64,000 nt of DNA from Terrabacter sp. Ter38 (GTDB lineage: Bacteria; Actinomycetota; Actinomycetes; Actinomycetales; Dermatophilaceae). Below the pieces are notes generated by a model. The model had not been told where the DNA came from and made no database searches. It saw only the letters and a list, made by a program, of their open reading frames with translations. The DNA lies in contig NZ_JALJRZ010000002.1 in NCBI RefSeq assembly GCF_024519435.1, positions 488,646 to 552,645 on the forward strand, read 5' to 3'. The position numbers and the translations under genes were made by a program. The number at the start of each line of letters is the position of its first letter. Positions within the stretch are counted from its first letter, which is position 1. Shown piece after piece: positions 1 through 9,805 of the stretch.

Positions 1-2
1 TG

Positions 3-512
3 ACCGCCGACATCATCTACCAGCTGGGCGCCCTCTCGGCGGTGGCCCAGGTCGAGGGCACCGACGTCGCCTACGTCAAGCCGCACGGCGCCCTCTACAA
101 CGCGGTCGTCCACCACGAGGCGCAGGCCAGGGCGCTGGTGGATGCCGTCGTGGCGGTGGACACGTCGCTGCCCGTCCTCGGTCTGCCCGGCAGCCTCGTG
201 CTCGAGCTCGCGAGGGACGCGGGGCTGCGCGCCGTCACCGAGGCGTTCGCCGACCGCGGCTACACGCCGGACGGCCGTCTGGTCCCGCGCACCGAGCCCG
301 GCGCGGTGCTCCACGACCCCGTCGAGGTGGCGGCACGCGTCGTCCGGCTCGCGCGGGAGGGCCTCGTGACCGCCGTCGACGGCACCGACGTCGAGGTGCG
401 TGCCGAGTCGGTGTGCATCCACGGCGACACCCCGGGCGCGGTCGCGATGGCACAGGCCGTGCGCGTGGCGCTCGAGCGGTCCGGCGTCGAGATCCACCCC
501 TTCGCGGGCTGA
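3..512 (+). CDS. pxpA: 5-oxoprolinase subunit A (LamB/YcsF family), 5' truncated by window edge
   Basis: The reading frame is open from base 3, so the gene begins upstream of the window; 169 codons and the stop are visible. Seen: YQLGAL followed by VKPHGALYN, the hallmark of the LamB/YcsF family, and near the C-terminus CIHGDTPGA, also typical of the family. Known role: PxpA works with PxpB and PxpC in ATP-dependent opening of 5-oxoproline (pyroglutamate) to glutamate in the cytosol. The next gene, a PxpB-PxpC fusion, starts 2 bases after this stop, so the set is co-transcribed and probably translationally coupled. Family members are about 250 residues, so roughly the first third is missing. 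Confidence 0.93.
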   Translation, partial: TADIIYQLGALSAVAQVEGTDVAYVKPHGALYNAVVHHEAQARALVDAVVAVDTSLPVLGLPGSLVLELARDAGLRAVTEAFADRGYTPDGRLVPRTEPGAVLHDPVEVAARVVRLAREGLVTAVDGTDVEVRAESVCIHGDTPGAVAMAQAVRVALERSGVEIHPFAG

Positions 513-514
513 GC

Positions 515-2197
515 GTGGAGGCCCGCCTGCTGCCGATGGGCGGCGCAGCACTGCTCGTCGAGGTGGCCGACACCGATGCCGCCCTCGCCCTGCGTGCGCA
601 CCTGGCGTCGCTCGTCGAGCGCGCCACGGGCGTGTGGGAGGCCGTCGACCACCTCGTGGCCGGGGCCCGCACCGTGCTCGTCGTGCTCCGGGACGCCCGA
701 GGGAGCTCGGACGTCGGGCGGGAGTGCCTCGCCGAGGCGACAGGTCTCACGGTGGCGGTGGCGCCGCCGGAGGACGTGGCCGCAGTCATGGTCGAGATCC
801 CGGTGCGCTACGACGGGCCCGACCTCGACGAGGTCGCCCACCTCACCGGACTGACCCGCGACGCGGTGGTCCGCGCCCACACCGGCACACCGTGGCGGGT
901 GGGGTTCGGGGGCTTCGCGCCCGGCTTCGCCTATCTCGTCGACGGCGACGAGCGTCTGCGCGTGTCGCGTCGTAGCGAGCCCCGGAGCCGCGTCCCTGCC
1001 GGATCCGTCGCTCTCGCAGGCGATTTCAGCGGCATCTACCCCCAGGACTCTCCCGGCGGGTGGCAGCTCATCGGCACGACCGACGCCGTGATCTGGGACG
1101 TCGACCGTGACCCGCCCGCGCTGCTCGCGCCGGGCACGTCGGTCCGCTTCGTCGACGCCGGCCAGACCCCGTCGGGCGGCCCCGTGGCCCCGGCCACCTC
1201 ATCGGTCACGGGGACGGATGGGACGACGAGACCCCTCGACGGTGGTGGAGGTCGAGAGGGTGGGACTGACGAGGCTGCGCCACTCGAGGGTCTGGCAGGT
1301 CGGGGCGGTCGCGGTCTGGAGGTGCTCGCCACGGGACCGCTCACCCTCGTCGAGGACCTCGGCCGCCCGGGTCTCGCCGACGTGGGCGTGGGCCGCTCCG
1401 GGGCGGCCGACCCCACGGCATACCTCCTCGGTCTGCGGCTCGTCGGGCACCTGCTCGACCCCCACGAGCCGAGCGGGCCGGCGCCCGCGTCGCTCGAGGC
1501 CACCCTCGGCGGGCTCTCGGTGCGCGCCCACGGCGACCTCCTCGTCGCGCTCACGGGCGCGCACTGTCCCGCTGACGTCGACGGCAGGCCGGTCCCGCAC
1601 GGCGCCCCTCACGCGCTGGTCGACGGTGCCGTGCTCACCCTCGGCGCCCCTCCTGCCGGTCTGCGCACGTGGCTCGCGGTGCGCGGCGGCATCGCGGTCG
1701 CGCCGGTGCTGGGCTCGCGCTCGACCGACACGCTGGCTCGGGTGGGCCCACCGGTGCCCGCCGTGGGTGACGTCCTTCCAGTCGGGTCGCCGCCGCGGAC
1801 GTTCCCCGTCGTCGAGGTCGCACCCCATCGTGCCGTCCCGAAGGGTGAGGTCGTGCTCGAGGTCGTCCCCGGCCCCCGTGCCGACTGGTGCCACCTCACC
1901 GGTGTCGACGAGACCTCGTGGTCGGTCTCCTCGCGTAGCAACCGCGTGGGAATCCGCTTGGAGGGCAAGCCGATCCAGCGACTGCCCACGTATGCCGACC
2001 ACGAGCTCCCGAGCGAGGGGATGGTCCCCGGAGCGGTGCAGGTGCCACCCGGTGGCGAGCCCGTCGTGTTCCTCGCGGACCATCCCGTGACCGGCGGCTA
2101 CCCCGTCGTCGCCGTGCTCACTCCGCGAGCCAACGCGCTCGCCGCCCAGCTGCGCCCCGGCCAGCAGGTGCGGCTCAGGTGGTCGCGCGGGGGCTGA
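515..2197 (+). CDS. pxpBC: 5-oxoprolinase subunits B and C fused in one polypeptide
   Basis: Starts at GTG 515, two bases after the pxpA stop; the frame is open upstream but that part is only an antisense-like extension over pxpA. 560 residues. The N-terminal ~210 residues are PxpB/KipI-like (MGGAALLVEV near the start, then GFGGFAPGFAYL). A Gly/Asp-rich linker of about 40 residues follows, then a PxpC/KipA-like domain (LVEDLGRPGLADVGVGRSGA, then SNRVGIRLEG and a C-terminal DHPVTGGYPVVAV). Known: PxpB and PxpC form the carboxyltransferase-like part of prokaryotic 5-oxoprolinase; fused forms exist, often annotated as urea-amidolyase-related. No frameshift is seen across the linker. Confidence 0.9.
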   Translation: MEARLLPMGGAALLVEVADTDAALALRAHLASLVERATGVWEAVDHLVAGARTVLVVLRDARGSSDVGRECLAEATGLTVAVAPPEDVAAVMVEIPVRYDGPDLDEVAHLTGLTRDAVVRAHTGTPWRVGFGGFAPGFAYLVDGDERLRVSRRSEPRSRVPAGSVALAGDFSGIYPQDSPGGWQLIGTTDAVIWDVDRDPPALLAPGTSVRFVDAGQTPSGGPVAPATSSVTGTDGTTRPLDGGGGREGGTDEAAPLEGLAGRGGRGLEVLATGPLTLVEDLGRPGLADVGVGRSGAADPTAYLLGLRLVGHLLDPHEPSGPAPASLEATLGGLSVRAHGDLLVALTGAHCPADVDGRPVPHGAPHALVDGAVLTLGAPPAGLRTWLAVRGGIAVAPVLGSRSTDTLARVGPPVPAVGDVLPVGSPPRTFPVVEVAPHRAVPKGEVVLEVVPGPRADWCHLTGVDETSWSVSSRSNRVGIRLEGKPIQRLPTYADHELPSEGMVPGAVQVPPGGEPVVFLADHPVTGGYPVVAVLTPRANALAAQLRPGQQVRLRWSRGG

Positions 2198-2201
2198 GCC
2201 C

Positions 2202-3350
2202 TCAGGCGCTCCGTGCCCCGGTGCCGGGTTCCGGCTCGCGTCGCACTCCGGAGCGCCAGAACGACACCTGCTCCGTGGCCTCCGGGGCGATGACCGCAGT
2301 CGGGCGCCCGACGGGCAGGGCCGGCGCCGCGGGACGCACCGGGAGGATCATCGCGACGTCCGCACCGCCCCACGGAGAGACCCCGAGCTGGACCCACCCG
2401 CCGCGTCGCGTCGCGACGTCGCGGACGAGGGAGAGGCCGAGCCCGGTCTGGGAGAGGTCGTCGCGCACGCCGTCGAGCACGCCGCTCGGGAGGTCCTGGG
2501 CTGCGGCCGAGCGCAGCATGTCGGTGGTGAAGCCCCGCCCCGAGTCGGCGACCCCGAGCGCGATGGCGCCGCGCATCGGGCGCGCGTAGAGCAGGACCGT
2601 GTCGTCGTCGTGCCCGGTGTAGCGCAGCGCGTTCTCGATGAGGGTGTCGAGGCAGGCCCGCAGCCGCTCACCGGAGCAGTGGAGCGTGAGCGCCGACGAC
2701 TCGACCTTCCAGTTCCGCTGCGCGACGGCCGACCACCGCTCGGCCGTCTGGTGCAGCACCGAGTCGATCTCGACCTCGGTGACCTCGAGATCGGACCCGA
2801 CGCGCATGCTGCGCACGAGCCGCTCACACACCCGGGTGAGCCGCTCGAGCTCCTCGTCGACGACCTGGAGGTCGGCGAGGTCCTCACCGGGCGGGGTCCG
2901 GTCCATGAGCATCTCGAGGTAGCCGCGGGAGATCATGAGCGGTGACCGCATCTCGTGCGACGTGCGCAGGGTGAGCAGCTCGCGCATCGTCGAGTCGGCG
3001 CGCTCCCGTGCCGCGTTGACCGTGAGGTCCGACAGCGCCTGCTGACGACGGCGCACGTGCCAGATCATGAGCGCCATGAGCAGGAGCATGAGCGGGATCT
3101 CGGTCGTCTCCTGCCACTCGAGGACGTCCGTCATGACGCGGTTGACGAGGATCGCGCCGGTCACGAAGGTGAAGACGCCGAGCCCGACCCACGTGGACCG
3201 CGGGCTCCACTGCTCGAGGCCGAAGCAGAGCGCGAAGGCCGCCCAGGCGATGTGGTACGGCACCGTCTCGCTGCCCGGCAGCGCGATCATCGCGGCCGAG
3301 CAGAGTGCCGCGAAGACGCTCCAGACGAGGACCAACCGGTGCCGGACCAT
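2202..3350 (-). CDS. Membrane sensor histidine kinase
   Basis: 382 residues. Start ATG at 3350 is chosen because its first base overlaps the stop of the response regulator (TGATG), which couples the two genes. Residues 1-100 hold about four hydrophobic segments with short loops and no large extracellular sensor domain. The H-box is TSHEMRSPL with the phosphoacceptor His near residue 132; the N-box is LIENALRY; DSGRGF and GLGLSLV are the ATP-lid motifs. No HAMP domain is evident. The signal is therefore likely sensed within or at the membrane. It pairs with the adjacent OmpR-type regulator and is transcribed away from the copper-protein island, the obvious candidate target. The signal itself is unknown; copper or oxidative stress is inference from context. 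Confidence 0.88.
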   Translation of the reverse strand: MVRHRLVLVWSVFAALCSAAMIALPGSETVPYHIAWAAFALCFGLEQWSPRSTWVGLGVFTFVTGAILVNRVMTDVLEWQETTEIPLMLLLMALMIWHVRRRQQALSDLTVNAARERADSTMRELLTLRTSHEMRSPLMISRGYLEMLMDRTPPGEDLADLQVVDEELERLTRVCERLVRSMRVGSDLEVTEVEIDSVLHQTAERWSAVAQRNWKVESSALTLHCSGERLRACLDTLIENALRYTGHDDDTVLLYARPMRGAIALGVADSGRGFTTDMLRSAAAQDLPSGVLDGVRDDLSQTGLGLSLVRDVATRRGGWVQLGVSPWGGADVAMILPVRPAAPALPVGRPTAVIAPEATEQVSFWRSGVRREPEPGTGARSA

Positions 3351-4021
3351 CAGGCGTCCTCGTAGAGCCCGTACCCGACGCCGCGCAGCGTCTCGACGGG
3401 GATGTCCTGGCCGAGCTTGGCGCGGAGCCTGCCGACGCACACCTCGACGACGTTGCTGCCCGGGTCGAAGTCGAGGTGCCACACGTCGTGGAGCAGCTCC
3501 TCCTTGTGGCACACCTGGCCGGCGCGTCGCATGAGGTGCGCGAGCAGACTGAGCTCGCGCTCGGTGAGGGACGCGCTGCGCGAACCGAACGTCGCGCGGC
3601 GGCGCCCCACGTCGAGGCGTACGCCGGCCACCTCGAGGAAGCCGTCGTCCGCGGGAGCGCGCGGCGCCCCGACGTTGCGCCGGACGCGAGCCATGAGCTC
3701 GGTCAGGCTGAACGGCTTGGACACGACGTCGACGGCACCGCGGTCGAGCGCCTCGACCCGCGCTCCCACGTCGGTGACGCCCGACAGCACGATCACCGGC
3801 GTCGTCTGCTTGCGCTCCTTGATCGCGTTGAGCACGGCCAGGCCGTTGACCCCGGGCATCACGAGGTCGAGCAGGACGAGATCGACGTCCTTCGACGCGA
3901 GCCGGTCTATGGCGGCGTTGGCCGTTGCAGCGGTCACCACCGAGTGGCCTTGTGACGACAACGACTTCGCCAGCAACGTGCGCACGCGTTCCTCGTCGTC
4001 GACGACCATGACGGTTGCCAT
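3350..4021 (-). CDS. OmpR-family response regulator with winged-helix DNA-binding domain
   Basis: 223 residues from ATG 4021, preceded by a GGGGAGGGG ribosome site; the longer open frame upstream is not used because it lacks family similarity. The receiver domain starts MVVDDEERV, has the phosphorylated Asp at residue 52 (LLDLVMPG) and the switch Lys in SKPFS. The C-terminal winged helix ends VGRLRAKL...VETLRGVGYGLYE, as in OmpR, PhoB and CusR-type regulators. The segment FDPGSNVVEVCVGRLRAKL resembles the CusR/CopR/TcrA branch. It lies divergent to the 4337-18260 island, with an 11-bp phased repeat array in the shared upstream region, so it probably controls both that island and itself (inference). 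Confidence 0.9.
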   Translation of the reverse strand: MATVMVVDDEERVRTLLAKSLSSQGHSVVTAATANAAIDRLASKDVDLVLLDLVMPGVNGLAVLNAIKERKQTTPVIVLSGVTDVGARVEALDRGAVDVVSKPFSLTELMARVRRNVGAPRAPADDGFLEVAGVRLDVGRRRATFGSRSASLTERELSLLAHLMRRAGQVCHKEELLHDVWHLDFDPGSNVVEVCVGRLRAKLGQDIPVETLRGVGYGLYEDA

Positions 4022-4147
4022 CAGAGTGCCCCTCCCCGATCTGTCGCCAAGTATGGATCCGAGCGTGGCGGAGGGAGCGGCAAAAGGGCCTAGAGCGGCG
4101 AAACACGTGGTCGAGACGTGTGCAAACGCTCCCAATTCGGGCGCATT

Positions 4148-4191
4148 CATGACAGGAACATGACGGCGGGCTGGCAGCGGCATGACAGCCA
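4148..4191. promoter_or_regulatory. Four 11-bp phased direct repeats, candidate response-regulator binding array
   Basis: The 315-base gap between the response regulator and the giant secreted protein contains CATGAC at 4148, 4159 and 4181, i.e. spacings of 11 and 22 bases. A degenerate fourth unit (GCTGGCAGCGG) fills 4170-4180, so four 11-bp units sit head to tail on one face of the helix. Read on the minus strand the units contain CTGTCATG, close to the E. coli Pho-box half-site CTGTCAT, and ATGACA also matches half of the CusR/CopR box. OmpR-family regulators bind such tandem repeats. The rest of the gap shows no other clear element; -10/-35 boxes were not identified. Confidence 0.55.
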
Positions 4192-4336
4192 CCTGAGGCG
4201 AAGCCCATGCCGTCGGTGACAGTTGCCTGAGCCGTCGACCCATCTGGGCAGAGCGCCGTCACGGCGCGTGCGACGTTCGCGGGACGACGGGCTCGCACCG
4301 AGCCCTGCAGAGCATCACGTGGGGGTTGCCGTGGAC

Positions 4337-7300
4337 ATGCCAAGGCTGCGTAGGCGTTGCGTCCCGATCATCGCCGGACTGACCGCACTCGCCATCGCCG
4401 GAGTGGCGCAGGTCGGTGGACCGCTGGCAGCAGCGGCCGCCGCACCGAGACCGGCGGTCGCGCCCGCGGCGCCCGCCGCGGCGCCGGCCGCGGCACCGGC
4501 GGTGACCACCCCGACGGGTGGACCCTGCCCGTCGACGACTGCGGCCGGCAAGGGCTGCATCACGCTGACCGTCGCGAGCGCACGTTCGGTCAACACCGGG
4601 CCCGGCTTCGTCCACAAGGGCGAGCACGTCACGGCCTACCAGTGGATGGTCAACGAGGACAGCACCGGCGATCCGGGTACGGCTGACGCGCCGCTCCTCG
4701 ACCGCTGCCTGCCGTCGCGGGCGCCCGGCGGTAGCACGAAGCCGGCCAGCCCCCAAGCAGGCGACCCGACGGAGCCGTATGCCGACAGCTGCCCGTGGCC
4801 GTCGGTGCGGTCCACCTCAGGATTCTCCAAGATCGTGGCGCAGGGCTCCGAAGCCGACCTCGACTCCGCGACGGTCCTCGAGGGTCTGGCCCCCGGCAAG
4901 TACCTCATCTCCGTCACGGCCGACGGCTACAAGATCGACGGCGCGCACTTCACCGTGAAGGCGGGGCTCAAGGGCCTCGTCGACGTCGCGATGCAGCCGC
5001 TGCCCCTGCCGCTCGCCACCATCAAGATCCAGGTCTTCAACGACAACGTCCCCGCGGACGGCACCTACGAGGCCGACGCGGAGCGAGGTCTGTCCGGCTT
5101 CACCGGCAACCTCTCCGACGTCCTCGGGCCTGTGAGCACCGACTACTACGGCAACGCCCTGTGCACCGTCTACCGGCACAACGCCGCCGGTCGGATGACG
5201 TTCGGCACCGACGGCAAGCCGGTCGTCGACACGACCCGCTCCACCGGCAAGTGCACGAGCGACGCCTCGGGCGTCATCACCATCCCCAACCTCGGCCCGA
5301 ACCGCTACGGCGCCACCGTCTCCCCGCCCGCAGGCCAGGCGGGCTGGGTCCAGACGACGACCCTCGAGGGCGGGCACGACCACGACATCTGGGTGCAGGA
5401 GGGCGACACCGGCCTCGACACCGAGTTCATCAAGGGCGCCGAGCCCGTGCCGGCGACCCAGTTCGGCTTCGTCCGCGTCACGGCCATGCCCACGTCGTCC
5501 GCGACCGGCGAGGTCAAGGGCGTCGCCGTCGCCGGCCTGCCCTACATCGGTGGCCAAAACGGCCAGGTCGTCCCCGAGACCGGCTGGGCCGGCTCGAAGT
5601 ATGCCGGCCCGATCGCGTCGCCGTGGGTGGCGCTCTCGGACCTCACCGGCGGAGACGCGGCCGTCTACGTCGGGCGGGGCGCGGCCAACGGCTCCTTCGA
5701 CATCAAGAAGGTCCCGGACGGCACCTACCAGCTGACGATCTGGGACGACGCCCAGGACTACATCCTCTGGAGCTTCAACGTCGAGGTGTCCGGCGGCGAC
5801 CTCGTCGACGTCGGCAACAAGATGCTCGTCGGCTGGTTCACGCACGTGCGCGGCACCGTCTTCGTCGACGACAACGGCAACGGCAAGCGCGACCCGGGCG
5901 AAGCGCCGGTCCCCGGCTTCACCCTCACCGTCCGCGAGCGCGACAACTCGCTCATGGACCAGTACACGAACCTCGTCAACACCGGCGACGACGGTGCCTA
6001 CGACATCAAGGAGGGATACCCGCTCGGCAAGTGGCTCGTCCTCGAGGCGTTCAACACCCGTTACCGCACCACCGGCCTGACCTACCAGGCCGACAACGAG
6101 GACAACCCCACCACCATCCTCGGCGGCCTCGTCGACGTGAACTTCCTGCCGATCATCGGTCTCTCGGGCCGCATCGACTGGGGCGTCGAGCCGTATGCGA
6201 CGAACGAGAACGGCGGCATCGCCGCCACCGTGTCCTACGACGTGACGCGCAACGAGCTCGACCCGGCCGACGCCGTCAGCGAGGACTACCAGCCCGGCAT
6301 CCCCGACGTGAACGTCCACGTCTACGCATCCGTGCCCTGCACGGCCAACACGGCCGAGGACAAGGCGAACGCGTGCCGCCAGGGCAAGGCGATCGTGCCG
6401 CTGTCGGTGCCCAACCCGGCCCACGACACCGACCCCACCGCGCCGGCGACCATCGCGAACCCCGACCCCGAGCGTGGCGCCCTCGTCAAGGGCGCCGAGG
6501 TGCAGGACCACTACCCGAGCGAGGAGTGGGCCCCGCCGCGGGGCTGCACCGCTCGCCAGTGGGACGGCACCGAGCTGACCGACCAGCTCGCCCTGCCCGA
6601 GTCCGGGCCTGACGCGAACAACCTCTGCGTGGAGGCTCCGATGATGGGAGTGCAGGTCGGTCCGTCCGACAACACCCCCGGGGCAGCCGGCCAGACGGTC
6701 AACGGCAACTACGGCTTCGGCGACCTCCCCGCGGGTGACTACATCACCTCGGTCGAGATCCCGACCGACCCGGTCGACGGCAAGCCGATGTACCAGGTGA
6801 CCCGCGAGGAGGACGTCAACGTCTTCGACGGCGACAGCTACCTGGCCCAGGAGAACTTCCCGCCGACCGTGGCCGAGGCGGCCTCCGACGGCCCCGGCAC
6901 CGGCAACGACCCGCTGCCCCCGACCCAGCCCCCGTCGCAGGGAGCCGGCATCATCTCGGGCTGCGCGGGCGCGCTCCACACCGTGCGCGTCACGAACCCG
7001 GCCTTCCTCGACGGCGGCGGCAGCCCCTTCGAGGGCCAGGACCGGCCCCTGTGCGACTCCAAGCTCATCACCGTCCGCAGCGGTCAGACCGTCGCCCCGA
7101 ACTTCAACCTCTACACGCCCGTCCCGATCCCCACGCACTTCTGGGGCCTGACGATCAACGACCTCGGCCTGTCCCTCGACAAGCGGAGCGCCAACTACGG
7201 CGAGGCCCAGGGCCTGCCCAACGTCCCCGTCGGCCTCTACGACTACAGCGGACGCCTCGTCGACACGACGCACACCGACTTCAACGGCTTCTACGAGGCC

Positions 7301-9805
7301 CTCGAGCCCTCGACCGGGACGTACAACTGCCCGGTCCCGGCCGGTCCCTGCCCGAACATGTACCGCTTCACGGGCAACGACCCCGGAGGACCGGGTGACC
7401 CGAACCCGGACTACAACCCGGCCTACCGGACGATCAGCACGAACTTCCAGGGCTGGCCCGGTCTCTACACCGTGACCGACACGGCGCCCACCCAGGCCGC
7501 CGCGACGGTGCTCGCCCCCGGGACCACCGCGTCGAACCCGGCGCGCTGCAACCTCGGCACGACGGACCCGCAGCTGCTCGCCGTGAGCCGGCCGTACGTC
7601 CGGTCCACCGACGCCAGCCGCACCGTGACCATCACGGGCACCGGCTTCGGCGCCACGCGTGGCACCGGCACGGTGACGCTGACGAACAGCGCCGGCACGA
7701 ACATCCCCGTGACGACGTACGGGCCGTGGTCCGACACGAGCATCACCTTCACCGTCCCGGTCTTCACGCCGACGGCGACGGCGCCCCGCGGCGCCCTCAA
7801 GGTCAGCGTCACGAACGCGTCGAAGCGCTCGACGTACAACGGCCTGACCGTCTGGAACCTCGCGGGGCCCCCCGCCTCGGGAGCCTCGACGACCTACAAC
7901 CCGAACGTCGTCGAGGTGGGCCCCGGCAAGACGTACTCCTCCGTCCAGGCCGCGCTCGAGGCCGCCACGCCCTCCTCGACGAGGCGCCACTGGCTCGTCG
8001 TCGTCTGGCCGGGCACCGCGACCGCGCTCAACCCGCGCGGTGAGTACAACGAGAACCTCCTCGTCCACCACCGCGTCGCCATCCAGGGCGTCGGTCCGGG
8101 CGGCTTCACGACCAATGCCGACGGCTCCCAGCGGTGGGTGCCCGGCTCGATCATCGACGGGTCCGGGTTCAGCCCCGACCTGCCCGGTGGCACGGCGTGG
8201 ATCACCCGGCTCGGCACGCTGACCTACAGCGGCGAGCTCGACGTGCCCGACGCCGCGACGATCACCGTGCTCGACGACCCGGCTCGCGCCTCCGTCAACG
8301 ACACGGCATACCCCGTCGCCATCGACGGGCTGCAGGTGACCGGCGGCTCGCAGTCGGACTTCGCCGGCAACGTCAACGTGCTGACCGGCGGCGTCACGAC
8401 GCCGTACGGCGCCACGGGCGCGCTCGTCACCCAGGGTGGCGGCATCTACCTGCACAACAACAACCGCAGCGTCCGGATCACCGACAACGTCATCGTCGGC
8501 AACAGCGGCAGCCACGGCGGCGGCATCCGCGTGGGCACGCCCTACACGGGTGACAACCGCAACTACGACACCCTCATCGCCGACAACCAGGTGCTCAACA
8601 ACGGTGGGACCAACCTCGCCGGCGGCATCGGGCTCTTCACCGGCAGCGACGGCTACAAGGTCCTGCACAACGCCATCTGCGGCAACTTCTCCGCGGAGTA
8701 CGGCGGCGCGATGACGGCCTTCGGCTACATGTCGAACGCGGGTGGCAACGACGGCGGCACCATCACCGGCAACACCATCTGGTTCAACAGCTCCTACGAC
8801 GAGGGTGGAGCCGTGATGCTCGCCGGCGAGCTGCCGTCGAGCCCCATCGGCCTCAGCCCCGGCACGGGCGCGGCGACGATCGACGCCAACGTCATCGACG
8901 CCAACCTCGCGAGCGACGACGGCGGCGGCATCCGACTGCTCCAGGTGGCCGGCACGCACGTCACCAAGGCCGATCCGCAGACGATCACCATCACGAACAA
9001 CACCGTCACCAACAACGTGTCGGCCCACGAGGGTGGCGGCATCGCCCTCGACGACGCCCCGTTCGTCAACCTCGTCGACAACACCGTCGCGGGCAACATG
9101 ACGACGGCGACCGCGGTCACCTCGGACGGTCTCCCGGCCCCTGCGGGCCTCGCGACCGGGCCGAACAGCGACCCGCTCATGGCGAGGCTCAACAGCGGCG
9201 GCCTCGGTGCCTTCGCCGTCATCAAGGTCACCGGACAGTCGACCTTCAGCAAGCCGGTGCTCCTCGACAACGTCTTCAACGACAACCGCGCCGGCACCTT
9301 CATCGGCGGCTACGTCTACGGCATCGGCGGCACCCTGCCCGACGGGACGACCAACTCGGTCGACACGTGGGACATGGCGGTCGTCGGCGGCCCCGGCACG
9401 CTCCACCCTGTGGGCGGCGTCATCCAGACGACGACGGGCACCGACGGCGGAGTGGGCGTCACCGTCAGTGACACGCCCGGCTTCAAGGACCCGACGCCCG
9501 ACCTGGCGGTCACCGTCCTGGCCGCACGCACCTTCCCGGCCTTCCGCGAGGCGGCCATCGTCACGGCCCTGCTGCCCCCGCGCCTGCGGGCGGACTACCA
9601 CCTCTCGGGGACGGCAGCCACGGCATACGCCAAGGGCCGCGGGACGACGACCGTCACCTACGGCAGCCAGACGGTGCTCGGGGCCACCTTCCCGTGGACC
9701 GCGACCGTCAACGCCGCCGCGCGTGACATCGACAACCAGGCGAGGCCCACCGGCACCGGCACCACCCGGCGATACGACTCCGGCTCCGACCAGTACTACC
9801 CGTAA
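4337..9805 (+). CDS. Giant secreted protein: SdrD-B-like repeats, IPT/TIG domain and parallel beta-helix
   Basis: 1822 residues from ATG 4337; GTG 4331 is an alternative start better spaced from GGGGG at 4321. A Sec signal peptide (RLRRR, then a hydrophobic stretch ending AAAAAA) precedes an Ala-Pro-rich linker. Residues ~80-700 carry carboxypeptidase-regulatory/SdrD-B-type modules, for example FVDDNGNGKRDPGEAPVPGF near residue 510 and repeated 'TYQL' and 'GDYI' folds. An IPT/TIG-like module (VTITGTGFGATRGTGTV) lies near residue 1095. A right-handed beta-helix of the pectate-lyase superfold runs from ~1195 (VGPGKTYSSVQAALEAA) to ~1750, with GGGI turns and Asn ladders. No catalytic residues could be assigned. 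It heads the MCO island and ends without a sortase motif or C-terminal membrane helix. The role could be matrix, scaffold or polymer binding. Confidence 0.85.
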   Translation: MPRLRRRCVPIIAGLTALAIAGVAQVGGPLAAAAAAPRPAVAPAAPAAAPAAAPAVTTPTGGPCPSTTAAGKGCITLTVASARSVNTGPGFVHKGEHVTAYQWMVNEDSTGDPGTADAPLLDRCLPSRAPGGSTKPASPQAGDPTEPYADSCPWPSVRSTSGFSKIVAQGSEADLDSATVLEGLAPGKYLISVTADGYKIDGAHFTVKAGLKGLVDVAMQPLPLPLATIKIQVFNDNVPADGTYEADAERGLSGFTGNLSDVLGPVSTDYYGNALCTVYRHNAAGRMTFGTDGKPVVDTTRSTGKCTSDASGVITIPNLGPNRYGATVSPPAGQAGWVQTTTLEGGHDHDIWVQEGDTGLDTEFIKGAEPVPATQFGFVRVTAMPTSSATGEVKGVAVAGLPYIGGQNGQVVPETGWAGSKYAGPIASPWVALSDLTGGDAAVYVGRGAANGSFDIKKVPDGTYQLTIWDDAQDYILWSFNVEVSGGDLVDVGNKMLVGWFTHVRGTVFVDDNGNGKRDPGEAPVPGFTLTVRERDNSLMDQYTNLVNTGDDGAYDIKEGYPLGKWLVLEAFNTRYRTTGLTYQADNEDNPTTILGGLVDVNFLPIIGLSGRIDWGVEPYATNENGGIAATVSYDVTRNELDPADAVSEDYQPGIPDVNVHVYASVPCTANTAEDKANACRQGKAIVPLSVPNPAHDTDPTAPATIANPDPERGALVKGAEVQDHYPSEEWAPPRGCTARQWDGTELTDQLALPESGPDANNLCVEAPMMGVQVGPSDNTPGAAGQTVNGNYGFGDLPAGDYITSVEIPTDPVDGKPMYQVTREEDVNVFDGDSYLAQENFPPTVAEAASDGPGTGNDPLPPTQPPSQGAGIISGCAGALHTVRVTNPAFLDGGGSPFEGQDRPLCDSKLITVRSGQTVAPNFNLYTPVPIPTHFWGLTINDLGLSLDKRSANYGEAQGLPNVPVGLYDYSGRLVDTTHTDFNGFYEALEPSTGTYNCPVPAGPCPNMYRFTGNDPGGPGDPNPDYNPAYRTISTNFQGWPGLYTVTDTAPTQAAATVLAPGTTASNPARCNLGTTDPQLLAVSRPYVRSTDASRTVTITGTGFGATRGTGTVTLTNSAGTNIPVTTYGPWSDTSITFTVPVFTPTATAPRGALKVSVTNASKRSTYNGLTVWNLAGPPASGASTTYNPNVVEVGPGKTYSSVQAALEAATPSSTRRHWLVVVWPGTATALNPRGEYNENLLVHHRVAIQGVGPGGFTTNADGSQRWVPGSIIDGSGFSPDLPGGTAWITRLGTLTYSGELDVPDAATITVLDDPARASVNDTAYPVAIDGLQVTGGSQSDFAGNVNVLTGGVTTPYGATGALVTQGGGIYLHNNNRSVRITDNVIVGNSGSHGGGIRVGTPYTGDNRNYDTLIADNQVLNNGGTNLAGGIGLFTGSDGYKVLHNAICGNFSAEYGGAMTAFGYMSNAGGNDGGTITGNTIWFNSSYDEGGAVMLAGELPSSPIGLSPGTGAATIDANVIDANLASDDGGGIRLLQVAGTHVTKADPQTITITNNTVTNNVSAHEGGGIALDDAPFVNLVDNTVAGNMTTATAVTSDGLPAPAGLATGPNSDPLMARLNSGGLGAFAVIKVTGQSTFSKPVLLDNVFNDNRAGTFIGGYVYGIGGTLPDGTTNSVDTWDMAVVGGPGTLHPVGGVIQTTTGTDGGVGVTVSDTPGFKDPTPDLAVTVLAARTFPAFREAAIVTALLPPRLRADYHLSGTAATAYAKGRGTTTVTYGSQTVLGATFPWTATVNAAARDIDNQARPTGTGTTRRYDSGSDQYYP

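Noticed and set aside
2202..4343. Continuous 713-codon frame that would fuse the kinase to sequence over the response regulator
   Set aside because: The upstream half lies out of frame with a full OmpR-type regulator; the TGATG junction at 3350 gives the natural start.
4450..4510. Ala-Pro tandem repeats after the signal peptides of the giant protein and MCO protein C
   Set aside because: Common low-complexity linkers of secreted actinobacterial proteins, not informative by themselves.
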